A DNA stretch of 64,000 nt. It comes from Chitinophaga sp. YR627 (GTDB lineage: Bacteria; Bacteroidota; Bacteroidia; Chitinophagales; Chitinophagaceae). How positions within the stretch are numbered: position 1 is the stretch's first letter; the number at the start of each line of letters is the position of its first letter. Shown piece by piece: positions 36,303-45,269 of the stretch. Below the pieces are notes generated by a model. It did not search any database. It had not been told where the DNA came from and saw nothing but the letters and a program-made list of their open reading frames with translations. The stretch spans positions 682,001 through 746,000 of the forward strand of contig NZ_FOUX01000001.1 of the NCBI RefSeq assembly GCF_900114995.1. The letters are read 5' to 3'. A program made the position numbers and the translations under genes.

Positions 36303-37361
36303 TTAGTTGGCCAGATCTGCAAGTTTCCTTGCATTGATAATAAAAATATAACCTTCTTTTATATCGACGAGTTTTTCATCTCTGAAGTCACCAACTGTCC
36401 GGATAAGGGATTCTTTAGCCACACCAGCTATGGCGGCGAGATTTTCCCTGCTGATATCTATGCCGAAGCAATCGCTTCCGGAAGGACTGTATTTCTTATG
36501 CACCGTTAGTAGGGCTTCTGCTACTTTTTTCCGTAGTGAATTATATGCAATGCTTAATAGCTGTGTTTCTTTCTCTGCAATGTTATTTGCCAGTAATTTA
36601 ATAAACCGCTGTGTAACCTGTGGATTGACATTTGTCAGTTCATCAAAATCTTTTCTGGGTATGACGGCAAGTTCCGTCTCGTCCATTGTCTCGGCATTGT
36701 CTTTATAGACCGTATCTTCCAGGAGGGCTGCATAACCCAGAAAATCACCCTCATTGTAAAGTCCTGTGATCAGCTCCTTGCCATCTTCATTTGTTTTATA
36801 GATTTTAATTTTTCCTTTTAAAATGTAAAACAGACATGAGGGATGGTTTCCTTCCTGGTATATACATTGTTTCTTTTTATGTTTAAGGATATTACGGCCT
36901 TCTTTCAATGCTTTGATGGATTGCTCTGCAGATACCATTTGTAAAAGTGAATTTACGCCATTGATACCATGTAGCGCTGCCTCTTTTAACGTAGAGGCTT
37001 TCTTCAGCCTCCGTTCAATTGAATTCAGTAACTCCAGGGGGTCAAAGGGTTTAGTGATGTAATCATCTGCCCCCATATCCATCCCCTTACGTATGTCAGC
37101 ACGTTCACTTCGGGCTGTAAGGAAAATAAAAGGGATATAGCTGAGTTCCGGCTTTTTACTTAATAAATGTAAAACGCCGAATCCGTCAAGAATAGGCATT
37201 GTCAGATCGCATATGATCAGGTCTGGCTTATGTTCTTCTGCCAGCCGAATACCGGTTTTACCTTCCGGAGCGGTTAGTACTTTATAGTTGGCCAACTCTA
37301 AGATTTCGGCGGTGTTTTCCCGTACGTGGTCGTTATCCTCAATTAACAGTATTGTGGGCAT
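36303..37361 (-). CDS. REC-CRP fusion transcription factor
   Basis: 352 residues. The receiver domain (1-120) has ED at 8-9, phosphoacceptor Asp52 in LIICDLTMPILDG and Lys in DYITKPF. A cyclic-nucleotide-binding-like barrel (about 150-265) follows, with LYNEGDFLGYAALLEDTVYK in place of the usual phosphate-binding cassette; the conserved Arg-Ser/Thr pair that holds cAMP is not seen. The C-terminal Crp helix-turn-helix (about 300-345) has the recognition helix AKESLIRTVGDF with Glu317 and Arg321 spaced as in CRP and FNR (E-x3-R), the pair that reads TGA half-sites. No Cys cluster for an iron-sulfur centre is present. It probably integrates phosphorylation from an unlinked kinase, and it is the prime candidate for binding the TGAY-N4-RTCA boxes of the island. 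Confidence 0.93.
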   Translation of the reverse strand: MPTILLIEDNDHVRENTAEILELANYKVLTAPEGKTGIRLAEEHKPDLIICDLTMPILDGFGVLHLLSKKPELSYIPFIFLTARSERADIRKGMDMGADDYITKPFDPLELLNSIERRLKKASTLKEAALHGINGVNSLLQMVSAEQSIKALKEGRNILKHKKKQCIYQEGNHPSCLFYILKGKIKIYKTNEDGKELITGLYNEGDFLGYAALLEDTVYKDNAETMDETELAVIPRKDFDELTNVNPQVTQRFIKLLANNIAEKETQLLSIAYNSLRKKVAEALLTVHKKYSPSGSDCFGIDISRENLAAIAGVAKESLIRTVGDFRDEKLVDIKEGYIFIINARKLADLAN

Positions 37362-37445
37362 GTATGGTGTTTTATGAGTTGTTACATGTTATCTTATTCT
37401 GTTCTATAAATGTTGTGTGACGGGGGAATGTTTTTAACGTGCATT

Positions 37446-37453
37446 CAAAATTA
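37446..37453 (-). promoter_or_regulatory. -7 element of the REC-CRP gene
   Basis: On the minus strand TAATTTTG, a perfect TAnnTTTG, 85 bp before the start codon. No well-placed TTTG -33 element was found. The CRP-type box at 37511-37522 lies upstream, which would allow autoregulation. Confidence 0.4.
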
Positions 37454-37510
37454 AGCATAATAAACCAAAAATGGGAAAACAGGATAATTTATTACCAGTC
37501 ACGATGATAT

Positions 37511-37522
37511 TGACAACAATCA
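37511..37522. promoter_or_regulatory. CRP/FNR-type box 4 (TGACAACAATCA)
   Basis: Perfect TGAY-N4-RTCA between the divergent REC-CRP and hsp20 genes. No -7 element is found at 36.5 bp. TAACTTAG (37568-37575) ends 58.5 bp from the box centre, which would place the box near -63, a class I position. Confidence 0.65.
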
Positions 37523-37618
37523 TCTTACTCGCTGAGGAACATCATTTTATCAGGTTTCCTCAGATGGTAACTTAGTAGTGTTAATACAAATCTTACCAAC
37601 AAAAACAAGGAGGTAATT

Positions 37619-38062
37619 ATGTCTGCAAACTTAGCTAAAGCTACCCCATTACTGCCCTCTTTCTTTGATGATATGTTCAAACCCTGGAAAGACCTGTTTG
37701 ACTCGAATGGCGGCCGCTCCTGGACTGCTACAGTCCCAGCTGTTAACATCAGTGAGGAGAAGGATGTATTTAAATTATCACTTGCCGCCCCTGGAATGAG
37801 TAAGGGTGATTTTAATGTTGACGTGGATGGAGATGTGCTCACGATCAGCGCAGAAAAAGAAGAAAAGAAGGAAACAAAAGAAGAAAAGGTAAACAGGGAA
37901 GAGTATAACTATTCCAGCTTTACCCGTAGTTTCCGGCTGCCTGAGGGAGTGAAAATGGATAATATTTCTGCTGTGTATCAGGACGGCGTGTTAAAGGTCA
38001 TCCTGCCAAAAAAAGAAGTAGCCCTTAAAGCTGATCAAGCCAAAAAGATAGAGATTCATTGA
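37619..38062 (+). CDS. Hsp20/alpha-crystallin family small heat shock protein
   Basis: 147 residues. The alpha-crystallin domain spans about residues 45-135 (PAVNISEEKDVFKLSLAAPG, then NREEYNYSSFTRSFRLPEGV) and includes the A-x-x-x-D-G-V-L motif as SAVYQDGVLKVILPK. The C-terminal IEIH gives an I-x-I type anchor. ATP-independent holdase in the cytoplasm. A very strong ribosome-binding site AAGGAGG precedes the ATG, so high expression is expected. Single-gene unit ended by two terminators. The mycobacterial counterpart hspX is the hallmark DosR gene. Confidence 0.96.
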   Translation: MSANLAKATPLLPSFFDDMFKPWKDLFDSNGGRSWTATVPAVNISEEKDVFKLSLAAPGMSKGDFNVDVDGDVLTISAEKEEKKETKEEKVNREEYNYSSFTRSFRLPEGVKMDNISAVYQDGVLKVILPKKEVALKADQAKKIEIH

Positions 38063-38070
38063 TTTATCCC

Positions 38071-38097
38071 CGCCGGAAGTCTTTCCGGCGAATTTTT
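38071..38097 (+). terminator. intrinsic terminator of hsp20
   Basis: CGCCGGAA (38071-38078) and TTCCGGCG (38083-38090) form a GC-rich stem followed by AATTTTT. Confidence 0.9.
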
Positions 38098-38108
38098 GGG
38101 TATAATTG

Positions 38109-38140
38109 AAAAAGATAGCAGCTATAGCCGCTATCTTTTT
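38109..38140. terminator. bidirectional terminator between hsp20 and USP
   Basis: AAAAAGATAGC (38109-38119) and GCTATCTTTTT (38130-38140) form a perfect 11-bp stem with A and T flanks usable on both strands. Confidence 0.88.
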
Positions 38141-38169
38141 CGTTATGTACCTAAAACCCGGATAAACTT

Positions 38170-39006
38170 TTATGGATGTGTGATGAAAAGAGGCCCTTTC
38201 ATTTTTCTGAGAATACTTTCGGCGCTACTGTCATCAAAAAAGCGTGACAACCTGCTTCTGCCATAAGCGCCAAAAGTGCTGATATAATCTGATTTACCTT
38301 CCAGGTAGCCGGTAAGAACATTGTCCATTCGTCCTGAAAGAATCTTGAATGCTACCTGGTCGTTATAGGAAGAGAGGTACTCCTGTAATAACTTTTCATT
38401 TGGAGGCACGCTATTGCCCTTTTCACAAACATATAAAACTGTACAGCTTTTGGCGACCAGTGCGGGAAATAACGAGGCAAAAGCCCTGATAGCGTACATG
38501 GAAGAATAGGTGCCGTTATAGCAGAATATAACACCTTTGGGTACGAGCAGGTTATCAGGGATAACCATTACCGGGCATTGCGCGGCTACCAGCATATCTC
38601 TGACATAACTGGTTGGATTGGTGTCAAACAGGAAGGGGAAAGAGATATCTCTGCCGATCAGCAGGAGATCGGCAAATCTGCTCTCCAGGATAGTCTCTTC
38701 GACAGCAGATCCTTTATCTCCCCGGATCGTGCAGGCGATATTTCGTTCTTTGCAGGCCTTTTGTAAAGCGGCTGTGTTTTCCTTTATGATCTTCTTTTTT
38801 TCGTCCGCGGCCTTAATGACGATCTCATAATAATGTGCAGGTACGCCTTCCGCAAAGTCAGGCGCCATCAGGGTAGAGATGCTATTGATATCTTCCATCA
38901 TAATGATGGTCAGTGTGCTTTTGATCATACCGGATATATATTCGATGGCATCCAGCTGCTCTTCTTTGTAGTTTATGGCATCGATAATGGCAACTATTTT
39001 TTTCAT
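38170..39006 (-). CDS. universal stress protein, tandem-domain (4)
   Basis: 278 residues, two UspA-like domains. Domain 1 begins MKKIVAIIDAINYKEEQLDA; domain 2 begins GVIFCYNGTYSSMYAIRAFA. The motif region FGAYGRSRLSRFFDDSSAE keeps the first two Gly but has Asp in place of the third. It stands at the end of the minus-strand glycogen cluster but is separated from it by a 116-bp gap with an imperfect CRP-type box, so it probably has its own promoter. Confidence 0.9.
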   Translation of the reverse strand: MKKIVAIIDAINYKEEQLDAIEYISGMIKSTLTIIMMEDINSISTLMAPDFAEGVPAHYYEIVIKAADEKKKIIKENTAALQKACKERNIACTIRGDKGSAVEETILESRFADLLLIGRDISFPFLFDTNPTSYVRDMLVAAQCPVMVIPDNLLVPKGVIFCYNGTYSSMYAIRAFASLFPALVAKSCTVLYVCEKGNSVPPNEKLLQEYLSSYNDQVAFKILSGRMDNVLTGYLEGKSDYISTFGAYGRSRLSRFFDDSSAESILRKMKGPLFITHP

Positions 39007-39070
39007 TATTAATGAGTTTAGTGTGATAGAATCTACGGGTAAAGCTATTGAAGCTATGAGCGCCCGGCAA

Positions 39071-39082
39071 TGACGGTGGTCT
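39071..39082. promoter_or_regulatory. imperfect CRP/FNR-type box (TGACGGTGGTCT)
   Basis: One mismatch in the last base of TGAY-N4-RTCA. The flank AATGACGGT is shared with the sites at 45996 and 52626. It lies 65 bp before the USP start at 39006. No -7 element at the standard distance was found. Confidence 0.4.
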
Positions 39083-39122
39083 CTTATACGATGTCTCTGG
39101 TTGGAAGTCTATATGACGGCGG

Positions 39123-42100
39123 TTATGCCGGTTTAAGACGTACAATATCGGTTCTGTGGGTAAGTGTGAAATTCCTTGGGTAAACACGGAATGAATAGTT
39201 ATAATCTCCATTATATTTTAACGGTACGCTTGCTGTAAGTAGCAGTTTATTGCCATGCTGCTGAGATACAAGCAGTTCTTTTTTGAAGAAAGTTTCTTTT
39301 CCTCCATGTTTTGGTGTGAATAGAATTTCGGCCCCGATATCATCTGCTGTCAGTGTGCCGGTGTCTACATCAAGTGAGACGTTCAATTCATCTCCTGTTA
39401 CGGCAGCGGGTGTCTGATCATTTCGGGGTAATGCATTGCGGATCTTAACGCTTTCCCAGCCCTTACGGATCTTTTCTTTCCATGCCGTGAGCGCTTTAGC
39501 TGCTGCAAAATCGCCAGTACTAAGCATATATGTACGGTCAGCAAGCTTTTTGTAACTTTCTATGTATTGCTGCAGTGCATTTGTCATACAAACTGCCTCT
39601 CCGGACACAGACAATGCATTTCTTATCTTCTGTATCCATCCATGGGGCAATCCTTGTTCATTTCGATCAAAAAAGAGCGGTATGATCTCGTGTTGTAGCA
39701 TGCTATATACTTCCGCTGCATCTACTTCAAATTGTTTTGATTCTTCCTGATACATTGGACCTGCTTTTAGCGCCCATCCGGTTTCCGGATGATATTGCTC
39801 TGCCCACCAGCCATCGGGAGTACTGAACTGTAATACGCCATTCAGCAGTGCTTTCATGCCGCTTGTGCCACAAGCTTCTTTCCCCCTTACCGGAAAGTTC
39901 AGCCATAAATCGCAGCCCTGTACCATCAGGCGGGCAATATCAAGATCATAATCTTCCAGAAAGATAATTCGATGATCGTATGTATGACCAATGATCTCCT
40001 GCAACATATTTGTGCCTGCCTGGTCATCAGGATGTGCTTTGCCGGAGATAAGAAAGACGACAGGCTGATGCAGGTTGCCGGTAATTTTTTCCAGTTCTGT
40101 GTGATCGTAGAATAATATAGTCGATCTTTTGTATGGGGTAAATCTCCTGGCAAATCCTATAAACATGGTATCTGGTTGCAGGACCCGCATCATCTCAGTA
40201 ATTTTTTCAGTAGCTGTATGATGTTGTCTTAATTGCCGGACAATAATCTGTTTAAGTTTTTCGAGGAACTTTTTTTTGATCTGCGTTCTGGTAAGCCAGA
40301 TTTTAGCATCACTTATGGTTTGAAAATGTTGCCAGTAGCCATTGCCCTGGGAGATATTTATGTTGCATTCCTGAAACACATTTTTCCACTCCGGCGCCAG
40401 CCATGTAGATAGATGTACACCGTTTGTGATATAGCTGACGGGGATTTCGGCGGGATAATATTCATCCCAGATCTTCTGCAAAAGACTGGCGGATACAGCC
40501 TGATGTATACGGCTCACCGCATTGATCTCTCCCGCAGTATGGGCTGCGAGATAAAACATTGAAAATTCTTCCTGCATTTGTGAAGATTGTCTTTTGCCTA
40601 AGGACATGAATTCTTCCCAACTAATGCAGGACGACACGGTAAGACCTGAAAAATAGGTTCGCAGCAGATGCTCATTAAAACTATCCATCGCTGCAGGAGC
40701 AGAAGTATGAGTCGTAAAAAGTAAAGATGCTCTGACAACTTCAAGGGCATCGTCAAATGACAGGTGGTTATGCAAAATTAATTGTGCAATTCTTTCAATT
40801 GATAGAAAGGCAGCATGTCCCTCATTACAGTGATACACGTCAGTTGTTACCTGAAGAGCATTCAGCAGACGTACACCGCCCTGCCCCAGAATAATTTCCT
40901 GCTGTAAGCGTGTTTCCCGGTCTGATGGATACAGCCTGGAGGTAATGAGGCGGTCCGCCGTGGTATTGTCAGCTATGTCTGTGTCCAGCAGATATAAAGG
41001 AACTCTTCCGACCTGTATTTTCCAGACTTCAGCATGGACAGTCCGTCCAGGGAAGGTGAAGGGGATCAGTAATCGTTCGCCATTGCAGCCTGATACTTTT
41101 TCCATAGGGAAATCAGATGGGTCCAGTTGTTCCGGCACAGCAATCTGTCTGCCGTCATCAGAAAAGTGCTGATGGAAGTATCCCTGTTTATAAAACAACC
41201 CGATGGCCACGCAGTTCATACCGCTATCACTGGCTGTTTTGAGAAAGTCTCCGGCCAGCACGCCAAGGCCACCGGAATAGATGCGAAGGGCTCCCAGCAA
41301 AGCATATTCCATGCAGAAGTAAGCGATAGCAGGAGTATTTTCGGATGTCATATGCAGGTATTCGTCAAGTGTTTCTTCCTGCAATTGCATAGCTGCCAGA
41401 AATCTATTGTTGCGACTTAGCATTTCCAGTTGTTCATAACGCAGGTTGTTTAATAGTCTGACGGGGTTTTCGTTTACCTCGTCCCAGCTTACCGGATCTA
41501 TGCTCCGGAACAATGCCGCCGCATCTGGATGCCAGCTCCACCATATATTCCTGCTGAGTCTTTTGAGAGGTTCCAGCTGTGCCGGAAAATTTGTTGCGAT
41601 GTAGACTTCCCGCCAAACAACCTTGTCTTTTTCAGGTGTTCCTGTCAGCACAGGCTGTGCCTGTGGCTTGTCGCAATACAGATCTTCCCGCTGTCTGCTT
41701 CTATGCAATGCAAAGTTATAGGCATCGTAATATTTCGGCAGTAAAACTTTCCAACTGAAATGAGCAGCTGCTGCATGCGCGTTTTCGCGGAGACTGGCTA
41801 TCTTTTCGGAAGACAGTGTTATAATTGAGTGTATGAATGCTGCGATATCAGGAGCGGTACCTGGATCGTCGTTTTCGCATCTGTTCAGAATAGTGATACC
41901 TTTTCTGTTATCTGCGGGCAGTGTGCTTACTGCCTGCCCAAAACCTGATTGGGAGGTGGTCATTGATGGGATATAAAATGCACTGCTTTCGAGGGGCGTA
42001 TAACCCCAGGGCTCATACCAGGATGGAAATATACCGAGGTCGAAACCCGGTAACAAACTATAATAATCAAGATTAAAAACGCCATCGTTTCCATCCAGGT

Positions 42101-43292
42101 AAACCGGCGCGTAAACGACTTTGACGTTGGCGCGAGCTGTGTTATCCAGCTGCTTTTCATGCAACTTGATGAATATCGGATCTTTGGCGGCTGTATACAA
42201 GTTATGCGTCAGCACCTGATCTCCCGATATCAATGATTTGTGTTTGGGGCCTGTATGAGCCGCGGGAACAAATATAAACACGACGACAGGAGTGGAAAAC
42301 GATTGATGATTTAATATTCCTAACGCGTCTAAAAAAACATCTATTCCCTTGTTATGAAATTCATAACGGCCACTTTTTAGAATCAATATAGTTTCCGGTG
42401 GTAGTGTTTCCTGTATCAGCTGGCTGGCTATACGGAGGAGCACATTGCGTGCGGTTGTACGTTTTTCAGAAAAATCTTTTTTGGGAACTATGGACAAATC
42501 AAAGCCGTTAGGCGTAAGATAGTCAGGATTTTTATGCAATAGCAAACGGCATTCATTTGCAGTTGTTTCGCTGACGCAGGTAAAGCAGTCTGCTGTTGAT
42601 GCTGCAATAGTCTCCAGGGAGTGTTTGGAGGTGATACCGTACCTGGCGGCATCTGCGAGTGGGGCGGAACAGTTATAGACAGGTTGTCCGGCGCCTGATA
42701 GCGTTCGTCCTAGTACGGTAGCATGCGTTGTAAGCACGGTTGCTACCTGAGGTACATGTTTTTCGAGGTAGAGAATACCTGCCCCGGTCATCCACTCATG
42801 AAACTGTGCTATGATATGTTCGTTTGCATTCAGGTGTAATTCGTAAAAAAATTGAATTATCAGACCTGCGGCATAACCGAAGAGGGCCGGGTCAATGTAA
42901 TCCCACTGACCAGACAGTGAATCAAGCCTGAAATCTCTCCAGAGGGTGGTGAAAATATCATTTTTGTTTTTGTATAAGGTGGTGAAGTCAATGAGTATCA
43001 CCTGTGGAGCGCCTGCAATATTCCAATGTCCGGTCCTTATTTTTAGTCCGGCGGCGGTAGCCTTTTCCTGTAATAATGGAAACAGCGTTCTGTCTTCCTG
43101 AAAGACCGGCACGCCTCCACTGGCTTTTACAATATCAGGTCCGATCATGATAAGCCGTTCTTTCAGCTTTTCCTGCAGCAATCCTGCTTTTGTACTGACG
43201 ACAGTATGTATGCCTCCGACCTTATTGCATACTTCCCAGCTTACCTCAAATAGATAGTCCGGCGTCAAGTGTCCGTTAGTGAAAGGTTCCAT
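39123..43292 (-). CDS. fusion of GT3-type glycogen synthase and GT35 alpha-glucan phosphorylase
   Basis: 1389 residues. Residues about 1-560 are a GT3 (GYS-like) glycogen synthase: LFEVSWEVCNKVGGIHTVVS at the sugar-nucleotide site, FHEWMTGAG, and the E-x7-E pair in PSWYEPWGYTPLESS near residue 425. Residues about 575-1290 are a GT35 phosphorylase of the short type: NIWWSWHPDA, VYHCNEGHAAF, GVHLSTWLAP, GFARRFTPYKRS, and the pyridoxal-phosphate Lys in EACGTSGMKALLNG near residue 1145. A C-terminal beta-rich tail of about 90 residues follows. One chain therefore carries both the building and the phosphorolytic enzyme of glycogen. It overlaps the upstream debranching gene by 28 bp. Confidence 0.9.
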   Translation of the reverse strand: MEPFTNGHLTPDYLFEVSWEVCNKVGGIHTVVSTKAGLLQEKLKERLIMIGPDIVKASGGVPVFQEDRTLFPLLQEKATAAGLKIRTGHWNIAGAPQVILIDFTTLYKNKNDIFTTLWRDFRLDSLSGQWDYIDPALFGYAAGLIIQFFYELHLNANEHIIAQFHEWMTGAGILYLEKHVPQVATVLTTHATVLGRTLSGAGQPVYNCSAPLADAARYGITSKHSLETIAASTADCFTCVSETTANECRLLLHKNPDYLTPNGFDLSIVPKKDFSEKRTTARNVLLRIASQLIQETLPPETILILKSGRYEFHNKGIDVFLDALGILNHQSFSTPVVVFIFVPAAHTGPKHKSLISGDQVLTHNLYTAAKDPIFIKLHEKQLDNTARANVKVVYAPVYLDGNDGVFNLDYYSLLPGFDLGIFPSWYEPWGYTPLESSAFYIPSMTTSQSGFGQAVSTLPADNRKGITILNRCENDDPGTAPDIAAFIHSIITLSSEKIASLRENAHAAAAHFSWKVLLPKYYDAYNFALHRSRQREDLYCDKPQAQPVLTGTPEKDKVVWREVYIATNFPAQLEPLKRLSRNIWWSWHPDAAALFRSIDPVSWDEVNENPVRLLNNLRYEQLEMLSRNNRFLAAMQLQEETLDEYLHMTSENTPAIAYFCMEYALLGALRIYSGGLGVLAGDFLKTASDSGMNCVAIGLFYKQGYFHQHFSDDGRQIAVPEQLDPSDFPMEKVSGCNGERLLIPFTFPGRTVHAEVWKIQVGRVPLYLLDTDIADNTTADRLITSRLYPSDRETRLQQEIILGQGGVRLLNALQVTTDVYHCNEGHAAFLSIERIAQLILHNHLSFDDALEVVRASLLFTTHTSAPAAMDSFNEHLLRTYFSGLTVSSCISWEEFMSLGKRQSSQMQEEFSMFYLAAHTAGEINAVSRIHQAVSASLLQKIWDEYYPAEIPVSYITNGVHLSTWLAPEWKNVFQECNINISQGNGYWQHFQTISDAKIWLTRTQIKKKFLEKLKQIIVRQLRQHHTATEKITEMMRVLQPDTMFIGFARRFTPYKRSTILFYDHTELEKITGNLHQPVVFLISGKAHPDDQAGTNMLQEIIGHTYDHRIIFLEDYDLDIARLMVQGCDLWLNFPVRGKEACGTSGMKALLNGVLQFSTPDGWWAEQYHPETGWALKAGPMYQEESKQFEVDAAEVYSMLQHEIIPLFFDRNEQGLPHGWIQKIRNALSVSGEAVCMTNALQQYIESYKKLADRTYMLSTGDFAAAKALTAWKEKIRKGWESVKIRNALPRNDQTPAAVTGDELNVSLDVDTGTLTADDIGAEILFTPKHGGKETFFKKELLVSQQHGNKLLLTASVPLKYNGDYNYSFRVYPRNFTLTHRTDIVRLKPA

Positions 43293-45259
43293 ATCTGTAA
43301 TGTTTCTTCATGATGAGAAAATAATGTGGCGGCGTTCCGGAATTTAAATCCTGCAAGTAAGTCTTCCATGCGGAGCAGTTCTGCCACGCTCCATGCCTGG
43401 GCAACAGCTCCTCTGGCTGTATGCGGGAAATCACCATCGAATATCTCCGGAATAGTATTCAGACAGTATTCATCGAGTACGTATTTAAAGCCATCATAAA
43501 TTTTGTCCAGCAAAGGCAGGACTACCGGTCCTTCGGTTCTTAGTAGTCCTTCTGCAAAATGAGCCAGTAACCAGGGCCAAACTGTACCCTGATGATAAGA
43601 CCTGTCTCTTGCATGCTGATCACCCTGGTATGTTGGGTTATAAGCCGGATCGGATGGAGACAGTGTTCTCAGCCCCCTTGGTGTGAGCAGGTCGCTTTTT
43701 ATTTTTGACATGACAGCGCGTTGCTGTGCCGGTGCCAGTGGAGAAAACGGAAGAGATACGGCAAATAACTGATTCGGCCGGACAGACCAGTCTTTTATAT
43801 CGTTGTGCACAACATCAGCCAGGTATCTTTTTTCTTCATTCCAGAAGGTTGCACTGAATGACTTTGCTATCATTTCAGGATAGCTTTCCCAGCTATCTGT
43901 AAATGCACTGTCTTTGGCATGGAGAGATACTTTGAGGCAAAAGCATACGGCATTATACCATAGTGCATTGATGTCGACAGCTTTGCCTGTGCGGGGAGTC
44001 ACTGGTTCTCCATCTGTTACTGCATCCATCCAGGTGAGGGCAGTCCCGGTAATACCGGCAGTGATGAGACCGTCCTGCTCCATACGAATATTATATTGGG
44101 TGCCATGTTTGTAGGCATCGAGGATACTGCTTAATATTTGTCCGTAATTACGCCAGATCTCTTTCCAGGAGTGTGTCTTTTCTGCATATTGCTGTATTGA
44201 CCATATTAACCAGAGTGGCGCATCTGCGCTGTTATAGGTAGCTGTTGCATCATGCCCGGTATTGGGAAGAAGCCCATCTTTTATCTGTGAAATCCATGAT
44301 CTGGTAATTTGGATAAAAGAAGCTATTTTCCCGGTGACCAGTGTCAGGCCGGGCAGAGATATGAAGGTATCGCGGCCCCAGTTATTGAACCAGTAATAGC
44401 CGGCTTTTATACCGTTATCTCTGAGGAATTGTGTTGCTGCCGATAAAAGGTGTGCTTTCAGCGTAATAGGGCGGTCAGTGGTGTGCTGAAGCTGACTGAA
44501 GCGGTTCTGTATGGATGGCATATGCTGTTGATGCAGGCTGCCGGCGAATATTACGGATTCACCGGGCGGCAGACTGATATCAAAATAGCCCGGCGAGTAT
44601 AGATCTTCCTTCCAGTCATAGCCACGTTGTTTTTCACTGGGGTATTCAATGTTTTTATACCAATAGCCTTCCTGGACAAATGAACCGGCGCTTACCTGCA
44701 TAAAAAGCTCGCTGTATCCTCCATAGAGCTCCATTCCGATGCCGTCCTGCAGCTCATTTACTGCAGTGTCTGCGTGGCTGTTCTGAAAGGTCAGACAGTG
44801 CATGTTCCGGAAGGCCAGGAGTGGACGCAGCCTTAGATTTACGGGATGTTGACCGATGATGCGGGTATATCTGATCATCAGTGTTCCATCAGCATCCATG
44901 AGCAGTTCTTTTACTATAACTTCATCCTGTATCTGGTACCACCACTGAGGTAATGGATTGGCGGTGAAAGCAAGCAGTTGCTTCCGGGCAGGCGGACAGG
45001 TATCGGCATAGTAATGGAAGAACAAATCGGTGCTCTCTTCATTACAGGTGAATGTATCGTCCAGTGAAGATAATAATACATAATTGTCATCTCCAGGGAA
45101 AGACTGAGGCATCACCATCAAACCATGGTATTTTCTTGTGTTGCAACCGGAGATGGTGCTGGCAGACCAGGCGCCCGAAGGCGCAGCAACCAGGTATTCC
45201 CTGGTTGCCGAGAAGTTCAGGTCCTGCATTAGCGGCGCGTGGAAGCAATCGTATAGCAT
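43265..45259 (-). CDS. glycogen debranching enzyme, amylo-alpha-1,6-glucosidase (GH133)
   Basis: 664 residues. The N-terminal GDE_N domain (ATREYLVAAPSGAWSASTIS and NTRKYHGLMV, about 18-52) is followed by the GDE_C (alpha/alpha)6 barrel from about residue 260, with YYWFNNWGRDTFISLPGLTL, GHDATATYNSADAPLWLIW and HARDRSYHQGTVWPWLLAHF. This is the bacterial/archaeal GH133 type that removes alpha-1,6 stubs from phosphorylase-limit glycogen, the natural partner of the phosphorylase encoded next. The start is ATG 45259, 10 bp after the BON protein gene; the end overlaps the fusion gene by 28 bp. Confidence 0.93.
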   Translation of the reverse strand: MLYDCFHAPLMQDLNFSATREYLVAAPSGAWSASTISGCNTRKYHGLMVMPQSFPGDDNYVLLSSLDDTFTCNEESTDLFFHYYADTCPPARKQLLAFTANPLPQWWYQIQDEVIVKELLMDADGTLMIRYTRIIGQHPVNLRLRPLLAFRNMHCLTFQNSHADTAVNELQDGIGMELYGGYSELFMQVSAGSFVQEGYWYKNIEYPSEKQRGYDWKEDLYSPGYFDISLPPGESVIFAGSLHQQHMPSIQNRFSQLQHTTDRPITLKAHLLSAATQFLRDNGIKAGYYWFNNWGRDTFISLPGLTLVTGKIASFIQITRSWISQIKDGLLPNTGHDATATYNSADAPLWLIWSIQQYAEKTHSWKEIWRNYGQILSSILDAYKHGTQYNIRMEQDGLITAGITGTALTWMDAVTDGEPVTPRTGKAVDINALWYNAVCFCLKVSLHAKDSAFTDSWESYPEMIAKSFSATFWNEEKRYLADVVHNDIKDWSVRPNQLFAVSLPFSPLAPAQQRAVMSKIKSDLLTPRGLRTLSPSDPAYNPTYQGDQHARDRSYHQGTVWPWLLAHFAEGLLRTEGPVVLPLLDKIYDGFKYVLDEYCLNTIPEIFDGDFPHTARGAVAQAWSVAELLRMEDLLAGFKFRNAATLFSHHEETLQIWNLSLTDT

Positions 45260-45269
45260 ATGACAGCAT

